A DNA stretch of 6,970 nucleotides, taken from the NCBI GenBank assembly GCA_009782245.1, contig WRKK01000224.1, positions 1 to 6,970 on the forward strand, given 5' to 3'. The notes below the pieces were generated by a model. It made no database searches and was not told the origin of the DNA. It was given only the letters and a program-made list of their open reading frames with translations. Each line of letters starts with the position of its first letter. Position 1 is the stretch's first letter. Of the stretch, positions 1 through 4,446 are shown piece by piece. Source of the DNA: Defluviitaleaceae bacterium. GTDB taxonomy: Bacteria; Bacillota; Clostridia; Lachnospirales; WQUN01. The translations under genes were made by a program, and so were the position numbers.

Positions 1-167
1 TTATCTTTCGCCAAAAGTCGGTAAACTATCGCCTGGTTTTCGTCCGACAAATTGAGCAGTGCGTAAATTAAATCCACTTCGCTTGCGGAGTTTAGCAGCT
101 GCTTTAATTCGTTCATATCCTTGGTTTGCAGATATTCTAAAATATTTTCGTGTAGCGTTGCTTGCAT
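1..167 (-). CDS. mgtE: MgtE-family magnesium transporter, N-terminal fragment (gene runs off the left edge)
   Basis: This is the first 55 codons of a leftward gene; the rest lies outside the window. The peptide begins MQATLHENILEYLQTKDMNE and continues with a helical repeat ending in ENQAIVYRLLAKD. That matches the superhelical cytoplasmic N domain of MgtE, where a 'LL..L.P.DxAxxxxxL..E..xxxFRLLxKD' pattern precedes the CBS domains. MgtE proteins form Mg2+-gated inner-membrane magnesium channels; the CBS and membrane domains cannot be seen here. The ATG at 167 follows an AGGTGG ribosome binding site with a 4-nt gap, the same arrangement as the gene starting at 2124. A good promoter lies just upstream (198-226). 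The mRNA leader would be only about 24 nt, so there is no room for an M-box magnesium riboswitch. The gene is divergent from the ECF ATPase. The family call rests on 55 residues of a helical domain, so another MgtE-N-containing protein is possible. Confidence 0.72.
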   Translation of the reverse strand, partial: MQATLHENILEYLQTKDMNELKQLLNSASEVDLIYALLNLSDENQAIVYRLLAKD

Positions 168-197
168 TTTTCCACCTCTCTTCCGTTGATATATTTC

Positions 198-226
198 AGT
201 TTAGCACATTGCGTGCGGCTGGTCAA
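198..226 (-). promoter_or_regulatory. Sigma-A-type promoter for the mgtE-like gene
   Basis: Read on the minus strand, there is a -35 box TTGACC (221-226), a 17-nt spacer and a -10 box TAAACT (198-203). The predicted start site is near 191, giving a leader of about 24 nt before the ATG at 167. The call is by motif match and spacing only. Confidence 0.7.
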
Positions 227-232
227 ATTTTT

Positions 233-261
233 TTGCATTTTTGGGATTTTTATAATATACT
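233..261 (+). promoter_or_regulatory. Probable promoter for the fused ECF ATPase gene
   Basis: A perfect TATAAT lies at 251-256 and an overlapping TATACT at 256-261. TATACT has a TTGCAT -35 element (233-238) at exactly 17 nt; TATAAT has only a T-run at the -35 distance. Either start site would fall at about 263-268 and leave a very short leader before the ribosome binding site at 269-275. The -10 is convincing and the -35 is weak. The promoter is divergent from, and about 7 nt away from, the mgtE promoter, so the two could be co-regulated. Confidence 0.5.
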
Positions 262-268
262 TGTAAGC

Positions 269-275
269 AAAGGAG
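269..275 (+). promoter_or_regulatory. Ribosome binding site that selects an ATT start codon
   Basis: AAAGGAG lies 8 nt before the in-frame ATT at 284. The only ATG nearby (276) directly abuts the Shine-Dalgarno sequence, is in another frame and reads only about 26 codons. No ATG, GTG or TTG lies in the ATPase frame at a workable distance. Confidence 0.65.
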
Positions 276-283
276 ATGATTGT

Positions 284-2047
284 ATTTTTACCAGTAAATC
301 ACTGCATTTTGAGTATGCGAGATATGACGAAACCGACGAGCCAAATTTGGCGTTAAAGAACATCGACGTTGAGATAGGACAAAAGGAATTTGTGGCAATT
401 TTGGGCTGCAACGGCTCTGGGAAATCGACGTTGGCGAAACATTTGAACGCCCTATTAGTGCCGACAAGCGGAACGCTGTGGGTAAAGGGATTGGATTCCA
501 AAGAGCCGAAGAACGTTTGGGAGATTCGCAGTTTGGCTGGAATGGTGTTTCAGAACCCAGATAATCAGCTAGTTGCGACAATAGTTGAAGAGGACGTTGC
601 GTTTGGGCCAGAAAATTTGAGCATTCCGCCAGCGGAGATTCGGCGGCGAGTGGATTCGGCGTTGGCGAGCGTGGGAATGACGGAATTTGCGAAAGCGGGC
701 CCACATTTGCTTTCAGGCGGACAAAAGCAGCGAGTAGCAATCGCAGGAATTTTAGCAATGCAGCCAGATTGCATTATTTTGGACGAGCCGACCGCAATGT
801 TGGACCCACTGGGCAGGCGAGAGGTTTTGAAGACGGTGCTAACATTGAATCGAGATTTTGGGATAACTGTGATTTTGATAACGCATTTCATGGAAGAGGC
901 GGCACAAGCGGACAGAATAATAGTAATGGACAGCGGCAACATAGCAATGGACGGCACTCCAGCGGAGATTTTTCGCAACGTCGAGGAATTGCACGCATTA
1001 AGTTTGGATGTTCCGCCAGTTGCGGCGTTGGCGTATGAACTTCGCAAAAAAAACGCCGATATTCCGCAGGATATATTGACAAATGACGATTTTATGGATT
1101 ATTTTGCAGATAAAATGTTGACAATTTTGGAAAATCCAACAAATCCAATAAATTCAACAAATTCAGCGCGTTTAGCAAATAAATTAGAAAACGCAGCAAC
1201 AGAGCCAATCATACAAATAAAAGATTTATCGCATATTTACAGCCCAAACACGGCATTTTCGCGCACAGCATTGGATAAGGTTAATTTTTCGGTATATTCT
1301 GGCGAGTTTATCGGCATAATAGGACATACAGGTTCGGGCAAAAGCACGTTAATACAGCATTTGAACGCCCTGTTAAAGCCAACGACAGGCGAAATTTTGC
1401 TTAATGGTGCAAACATTCATTCGGATAAATCCAAGTTAAAATCGATACGGCAAAAAGTGGGATTGGTGTTTCAATATCCAGAGCATCAGCTGTTTGAAGT
1501 GAGCGTTTACAAAGATGTAGCGTTTGGTCCAACAAACATGGGGCTTTCCGCCGAGGAGATTGACAACCGAGTAAAAGAAGCGTTGAATCTGGTGGGAATA
1601 ACGGCGGATTTATACGAAAAATCGCCATTCGAGCTATCTGGTGGGCAAAAGCGGCGAGTGGCAATCGCAGGAGTTTTGGCAATGCACCCAGATATACTAA
1701 TTCTGGACGAGCCAACCGCAGGATTAGATCCAGCGGGCAAAAACGCCATTTTGGAGCAAATATCCAAAATGCACAATGCAATCAACAACACGGTAATTTT
1801 GGTATCGCACAACATGGACGATGTTTCAAGGTTATCCGACAGAATCATAGTAATGGACGGCGGCAAAATAATGCTAACAGGCACACCGCAAGAGGTTTTC
1901 AGCAATCCTGAGCAGCTAGAGGAAGTTGGGCTTGCCGCGCCGCCGATTGCTGTGCTTATGGATAGGTTGCGGAAAAGTGGAATTGATGTTCCGCAGGGGG
2001 TTTTTACTGTGGAAAGGGCTGTTGGGGTTTTGGGGAATTTTGATTGA
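284..2047 (+). CDS. Fused EcfA1-EcfA2 energy-coupling factor ATPase (two ABC domains in one chain)
   Basis: This 587-aa cytoplasmic ATPase has two complete EcfA-type nucleotide-binding domains. It is expected to power an ECF vitamin or metal importer together with EcfT and S-components. Domain 1 (about 1-280) has Walker A GCNGSGKST (41-49), Q-loop Q90, signature LSGGQ (143-147), Walker B with D167/E168 and H-loop H201. Domain 2 (about 308-587) has Walker A GHTGSGKST (347-355), Q397, LSGGQ (451-455), D475/E476 and H509. Each domain ends with the EcfA-specific tail (GTPxExF...PPxAxLxxxLR). EcfA1 and EcfA2 are usually separate proteins of about 280 aa, so the length equals two subunits; no internal start with a ribosome binding site splits them. 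The linker (about 281-307) is Asn/Pro/Ser-rich and encoded by a 9-bp tandem repeat. An ATT start at 284 is inferred from the Shine-Dalgarno at 269-275 and because it places the conserved LxFxY strand at residues 7-11, as in typical EcfA proteins. The reading frame stays open upstream, but that part is antisense to mgtE. No ecfT or S-component gene is adjacent, so the substrate is unknown. Confidence 0.88.
   Translation: MFTSKSLHFEYARYDETDEPNLALKNIDVEIGQKEFVAILGCNGSGKSTLAKHLNALLVPTSGTLWVKGLDSKEPKNVWEIRSLAGMVFQNPDNQLVATIVEEDVAFGPENLSIPPAEIRRRVDSALASVGMTEFAKAGPHLLSGGQKQRVAIAGILAMQPDCIILDEPTAMLDPLGRREVLKTVLTLNRDFGITVILITHFMEEAAQADRIIVMDSGNIAMDGTPAEIFRNVEELHALSLDVPPVAALAYELRKKNADIPQDILTNDDFMDYFADKMLTILENPTNPINSTNSARLANKLENAATEPIIQIKDLSHIYSPNTAFSRTALDKVNFSVYSGEFIGIIGHTGSGKSTLIQHLNALLKPTTGEILLNGANIHSDKSKLKSIRQKVGLVFQYPEHQLFEVSVYKDVAFGPTNMGLSAEEIDNRVKEALNLVGITADLYEKSPFELSGGQKRRVAIAGVLAMHPDILILDEPTAGLDPAGKNAILEQISKMHNAINNTVILVSHNMDDVSRLSDRIIVMDGGKIMLTGTPQEVFSNPEQLEEVGLAAPPIAVLMDRLRKSGIDVPQGVFTVERAVGVLGNFD
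1132..1167. repeat. Four 9-bp tandem repeats in the inter-domain linker of the ECF ATPase
   Basis: The units are AAATCCAAC, AAATCCAAT, AAATTCAAC and AAATTCAGC. They encode the tripeptide series NPT-NPI-NST-NSA at about residues 284-295, exactly between the two ATPase domains. Copy-number changes would keep the frame and only alter linker length. Confidence 0.85.
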
Positions 2048-2072
2048 CAAATTGCAAAAAACGTGGTAAAAT
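2044..2072 (+). promoter_or_regulatory. Strong sigma-A promoter for the Rpn-like gene, overlapping the ecfA stop
   Basis: A perfect TTGACA (2044-2049) overlaps the TGA stop of the ECF ATPase. A 17-nt spacer and an extended -10, TG-N-TAAAAT (TG at 2064-2065, TAAAAT at 2067-2072), follow. The start site should lie near 2079, leaving a leader of about 45 nt. There is no terminator between the two genes, so read-through from ecfA is also possible. Confidence 0.82.
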
Positions 2073-2100
2073 CTGATTAAAATCTAATCAAAACCTAGCA
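2068..2100. repeat. Three 11-bp direct repeats over the -10 and start site (operator-like)
   Basis: Three contiguous 11-bp units, AAAATCTGATT, AAAATCTAATC and AAAACCTAGCA, start inside the -10 hexamer and run past the predicted start site. A repeat of about one helical turn is typical of sites bound by dimers or oligomers on one DNA face. A small inverted repeat, GATTA-5 nt-TAATC (2075-2089), is embedded. The position would suit a repressor; no such regulator can be named. Confidence 0.5.
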
Positions 2101-2123
2101 AGTTTGGTAAGAAAGGTGGTTGA

Positions 2124-3134
2124 ATGGTGGCAATAGCACATACCAACAAAGATATAATTTCCAAAACATTAGGCCAGCATTATAAAAACAAGTCGTTCAG
2201 AGTTTACGGCTTAGATGTCCCCAAAATAAAGCAAGTTTTGCCAACGGATTATCCCGTTGTCGCCGCAGAATACCGTGGCGACGGTGCTTTCTTGCTAGAA
2301 GATAACTCGCTGCTGCTGCAAGAATTTGAGTCATGGCTATCGTTCCAAAATTTCCTCAAATATTTACAATATGTTTTGGCACTATTAAAAGTGCTTGCAG
2401 ACGAGGGGATAAAGGTAACAAACATTATAATTGCGGTTATTTACACGGGAGATATTTTGGCTGCTCCTGCGGTGTACGATTTAGGTGCGGTACGCATTAC
2501 AGTAAAGCAAGTTTTTTTGTCCAAGTTTGATACGTCCCAGCTTTTCGCCGAAATAAGAGACAAAATAAGGCAAGGAGAGCCGCTTACAGACGAAGATGTT
2601 ATGAGGTTTATAATTTTACCGCTAACCGAGCCTGTTAAAGAGAAAAAGCAAGATGTTATACAGGCAGCGATAGAACTTTTGGACGAATTAGACGATGAAG
2701 AACAACTAAAATTTATAGCGGCGGGGATTCTTACAGCTACGGATAAATTTATCAATGCCGAAAACGCCGCTAAATTGGGGAGGATGTTAAGAATGACGAA
2801 AGTAGGACGGATATTTGAAGAGGAAAAACTCGCCGCTTTGGCGGAGAATACTCGGCTGGTAACTAAGCAAGTAACTAAGCAAGTAACCAGGCAAGTAAAA
2901 GCGGAGACAACCAAGGAAGTAACTGAAAAAGTAACACAAAAAGTAACACAAAAAGTAACACAAAAAGTAACCAAGGAAGTAAAAGCACAAACAGCCAAAG
3001 AAACAGCCAAACAAATGGGAACCCAATTCGCCAAATTTTTATTAAGCAGGGGCGAAGATTTAGAAACAATTATGCAGCAAACGCAACTATCCCAAAAAGA
3101 AATAACCGAACTACAAAACGCTTTAGCAACGTAA
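2124..3134 (+). CDS. Rpn / PD-(D/E)XK transposase-like protein with C-terminal Val-Thr repeat helix
   Basis: This 336-aa protein looks like a member of the Rpn (recombination-promoting nuclease) / PD-(D/E)XK transposase-associated group, often multicopy in Firmicutes. The N-terminal 130 residues hold the suggestive core: D53 in YRGDGAFLLED, then strand LLLQEFES with E67 and E69, then the helix FQNFLKYLQYVLALLK and strand IIIAVIYTGD. The canonical lysine of (D/E)xK is Glu here (E67-x-E69); family members often carry Gln, so activity is uncertain. Residues about 170-240 are a helical acidic/basic region (IELLDELDDEEQ...). Residues 246-293 are Val-Thr-x-x tetrapeptide repeats, likely one long helix, analogous to the Gly/Glu repeats at the C-terminus of many Rpn-like proteins. 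A final helical segment, FAKFLLSRGEDLETIMQQT, resembles the common family tail. The ATG at 2124 follows AAAGGTGG (2112-2119) by 4 nt; GTG at 2127 is an in-frame alternative. The gene has its own promoter and a strong terminator, so it is an independent transcription unit. The family assignment is from pattern memory, and a hypothetical protein is the fallback. Confidence 0.62.
   Translation: MVAIAHTNKDIISKTLGQHYKNKSFRVYGLDVPKIKQVLPTDYPVVAAEYRGDGAFLLEDNSLLLQEFESWLSFQNFLKYLQYVLALLKVLADEGIKVTNIIIAVIYTGDILAAPAVYDLGAVRITVKQVFLSKFDTSQLFAEIRDKIRQGEPLTDEDVMRFIILPLTEPVKEKKQDVIQAAIELLDELDDEEQLKFIAAGILTATDKFINAENAAKLGRMLRMTKVGRIFEEEKLAALAENTRLVTKQVTKQVTRQVKAETTKEVTEKVTQKVTQKVTQKVTKEVKAQTAKETAKQMGTQFAKFLLSRGEDLETIMQQTQLSQKEITELQNALAT
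2859..3002. repeat. 12-bp in-frame tandem repeat array inside the Rpn-like gene
   Basis: The basic unit is GTAAC(T/C)(A/C)A(G/A)(C/A)AA. It occurs three times at 2859-2894 and five times at 2919-2978 (three of these, 2931-2966, are identical GTAACACAAAAA). Each block is followed by a related 24-bp unit (2895-2918 and 2979-3002) encoding VKAETTKE and VKAQTAKE. This gives a two-level structure: (VTxQ)3-VKAETTKE, then (VTxK/E)5-VKAQTAKE. The identical copies point to recent slippage. Confidence 0.9.
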
Positions 3135-3225
3135 ATCGCTATTTTCCACGGATAAACTTTTTACACTAGCAACCAATTTAGCTTACTACACCCAAACAAC
3201 ATAAAACCAGACGGATATAGCAATA

Positions 3226-3262
3226 AAAAAGCGGACGGGCATTTGCTTGTCCGCCGCTTTTT
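3226..3262. terminator. Bidirectional rho-independent terminator between convergent genes
   Basis: The left arm is AAAAAGCGG-A-CGGGCA (3226-3241), the loop is TTTGCT and the right arm is TGTCCG-CCGCTTTTT (3248-3262). That makes 15 base pairs with one bulged A and one G-T pair. The T-runs on both strands serve the Rpn-like gene (stop at 3134) from the left and the thioredoxin gene (stop at 3296) from the right. The rest of 3135-3295 shows nothing else recognisable. Confidence 0.9.
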
Positions 3263-3295
3263 GTTAAGCCGAATTTATCACCTTTTCAATCCACA

Positions 3296-3604
3296 CTACC
3301 TAACCAATTCCAACAGTTCCTCTTTAGAAACTGCACCAACAACCCGTTTGTAAAATTCGCCATTCTTAAAAGATATAACGTTGGGGATACTCATTACTTG
3401 AAAAGCGGTCGCCAACTCTTGATTTTCGTCAACATTTACCTGGCAGACCAAAATAGAATCGCCGTGTTCTTCGGCTATCTCGTGCAAAGTTGGCACAATT
3501 CTTTTGCATGGGTTGCACCAATCTGCGTAAAAATCCACTAAAACGGGCACATTACTGCCGCTAATTATTTCGTCAAAATTATTTGATGTAAGTTTTGTAA
3601 GCAT
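3296..3604 (-). CDS. Thioredoxin (WCNPC active site)
   Basis: This 102-aa single-domain thioredoxin is a cytoplasmic dithiol-disulfide oxidoreductase that reduces protein disulfides and is normally recharged by thioredoxin reductase. The fold markers are all present: VLVDFYADWCNPCKRIVPT with the buried Asp (D24) and redox cysteines C30 and C33, the NVDEN strand end, the cis-proline loop SIPN (P74) and the F.NGE...VVGA strand. Length is typical (about 105 aa). The classic WCGPC motif is WCNPC here, with Asn31 between the cysteines, and the usual Thr after the cis-Pro is Asn75. Both could shift redox potential or partner choice. The ATG at 3604 was chosen because GGAGGT (3612-3617) lies 7 nt upstream; an in-frame TTG at 3619 overlaps that ribosome binding site. 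The gene has its own near-perfect promoter downstream of the alarmone synthetase gene, and ends at the shared terminator. Confidence 0.93.
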   Translation of the reverse strand: MLTKLTSNNFDEIISGSNVPVLVDFYADWCNPCKRIVPTLHEIAEEHGDSILVCQVNVDENQELATAFQVMSIPNVISFKNGEFYKRVVGAVSKEELLELVR

Positions 3605-3645
3605 AAAATCAACCTCCAAGGTTTGTAAAAATTATTGTGAAAATC

Positions 3646-3674
3646 ATTATACAACAGCGAAAAATTTTTGTCAA
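3646..3674 (-). promoter_or_regulatory. Perfect-consensus sigma-A promoter for thioredoxin
   Basis: On the minus strand, TTGACA (3669-3674), a 17-nt spacer and TATAAT (3646-3651) match the consensus at all 12 positions. The start site should be near 3639, giving a leader of about 35 nt. The promoter begins only 30 nt after the upstream synthetase stop codon. It predicts high constitutive expression. Confidence 0.9.
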
Positions 3675-3703
3675 ATATTTTTGCGGTGCTAAAATAAAAA
3701 ACA

Positions 3704-4348
3704 TCAATGCCCTGGTGCATCGTGGTGCAAATACGCCATATCAACAATATCCTGAATCAAATACATTCGCTTGTCCAGCTCGGATATTTTGTTGGCACAG
3801 TCAATCAACTCTTGCGAGAGATGCTCGGGCATTTTATCTTTATATTTGTAACGCACTTTATGCTCCAGCGATGCCCAAAAATCCATTGCTTGCGTGCGAA
3901 TTTGTATCTCCACGGGCAACATAATGGTTTTATCCGTTAAATATACGGGAACATCTACTATTAAGTGGTAACTGCGATAACCGCTGGGTTTTGGGTAAGT
4001 TACGTAATCTTTTTCGCTGCGGACGGATATATCGGGTTGCCGCTTGATGACCGCCGCAATGTATGTAATATCCTTTGCGTAGGAGCAAATGCACCGCAAG
4101 CCCGCAATATCGGTTAAATAATTTGTTACGCTGTCGGCTGTTATGGGAAGTTTTTGGCGGTGCAATTTTTCTGCGATACTTTCGGGCGATTTCACCCTGT
4201 GCTTTATATGTTCAATCGGATTCGATGCCTGAAAATGCGAAAAATCCTCTAAAAGTATATCTATCCGTGTGGAAATATTTTTTAATGCACACTGATACAA
4301 AATCAACAATTCTTTCAATTTTACGAACTCTTCTGCCGAAAATAGCAC
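3704..4348 (-). CDS. Small alarmone synthetase, RelP/RelQ (YwaC/YjbM) type (p)ppGpp synthetase
   Basis: This 214-aa cytoplasmic enzyme has only the RelA/SpoT synthetase domain. It should transfer pyrophosphate from ATP to the 3' OH of GDP or GTP to make (p)ppGpp. Visible motifs: the ATP-binding HRVKSPESIAEKL (50-62), the Mg-binding DIAGLRCIC (80-88, D80 and R85), the G-loop DYVTYPKPSGYRSYHLIV (114-131) for the guanine nucleotide, and VEIQIRTQAMDFWASLEHK (146-164) with catalytic-region E147, Q149 and R151. There is no HD hydrolase domain and no TGS/ACT region, so it is synthesis-only and the length fits the family (about 210 aa). The NPIEHIKHRVKSPESI and AMDFWASLEHK wording recalls YwaC/RelP more than YjbM/RelQ, but this subtype call is tentative. 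The start is GTG at 4348, preceded by AAGGGGGG with a 7-nt gap. It follows the histidine kinase gene by 98 nt with no clear terminator and no clear promoter; regulation may come through the repeats at 4404-4439. Confidence 0.92.
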   Translation of the reverse strand: MLFSAEEFVKLKELLILYQCALKNISTRIDILLEDFSHFQASNPIEHIKHRVKSPESIAEKLHRQKLPITADSVTNYLTDIAGLRCICSYAKDITYIAAVIKRQPDISVRSEKDYVTYPKPSGYRSYHLIVDVPVYLTDKTIMLPVEIQIRTQAMDFWASLEHKVRYKYKDKMPEHLSQELIDCANKISELDKRMYLIQDIVDMAYLHHDAPGH

Positions 4349-4355
4349 CTAAAAT

Positions 4356-4363
4356 CCCCCCTT
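4356..4363 (-). promoter_or_regulatory. Ribosome binding site selecting the GTG start of the alarmone synthetase
   Basis: On the minus strand, AAGGGGGG sits 7 nt before the GTG at 4348. It is a G-rich variant of the AAGGAGG consensus. No ATG lies near, so the GTG start is well supported. Confidence 0.65.
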
Positions 4364-4376
4364 AGCCTAAAATTCC

Positions 4377-4389
4377 TGGGCATTGCCCA
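4377..4389. repeat. 13-bp perfect palindrome upstream of the alarmone synthetase
   Basis: TGGGCA-T-TGCCCA is a perfect inverted repeat around a single central base. It lies 28 nt upstream of the GTG start. With a one-base centre it cannot form a useful RNA hairpin, so a DNA-binding site is the more natural reading; no regulator can be named. Confidence 0.4.
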
Positions 4390-4403
4390 AAATTGCTTGT
4401 TTT

Positions 4404-4439
4404 GACTTAATTTTTGACTTAATTTCCGACTTAACTTTT
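4404..4439. repeat. Three 12-bp direct repeats with TTAAGTC core between kinase and synthetase genes
   Basis: On the plus strand the units GACTTAATTTTT, GACTTAATTTCC and GACTTAACTTTT follow one another at an exact 12-bp period (starts 4404, 4416, 4428). Read in the direction of the flanking genes this is TTAAGTC repeated three times. The array begins 7 nt after the kinase stop codon and lies 55-90 nt upstream of the synthetase start. Spacing near one helical turn suits a direct-repeat operator; slippage without function is possible. Confidence 0.6.
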
Positions 4440-4446
4440 TACCAAG

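Noticed and set aside
168..197. Possible magnesium riboswitch (M-box) upstream of mgtE
   Set aside because: The predicted leader is only about 24 nt, far too short for an M-box, and no such structure is visible.
59..283. Open upstream extension of the ECF ATPase reading frame
   Set aside because: It runs antisense through the mgtE start and the divergent promoters, has no ribosome binding site at its ATG and no family similarity. The ATPase homology begins at about 284.
2042..2052. Identical 11-nt -35 context GATTGACAAAT at the Rpn-like and two-component promoters
   Set aside because: It is mostly the TTGACA consensus in AT-rich flanks; five further matching bases are not enough to claim a shared regulator.
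2859..3002. CRISPR-like reading of the repeats
   Set aside because: The units are 12 bp, contiguous, without spacers, and lie inside a conserved reading frame.
2441..3034. Long minus-strand frames opposite the repeat region of the Rpn-like gene
   Set aside because: The Val/Thr/Phe/Cys-rich translations are mirror images of the 12-bp repeats, with no ribosome binding site or recognisable domain.
3605..3619. TTG start for thioredoxin giving five extra residues
   Set aside because: Those codons are the GGAGGT ribosome binding site of the ATG at 3604, and thioredoxin homology begins at that ATG.
3684..3720. Weak hairpin plus T-run after the alarmone synthetase stop
   Set aside because: The best stem is only about four base pairs (ATGC/GCAT) before the T-rich run, too weak to call a terminator.
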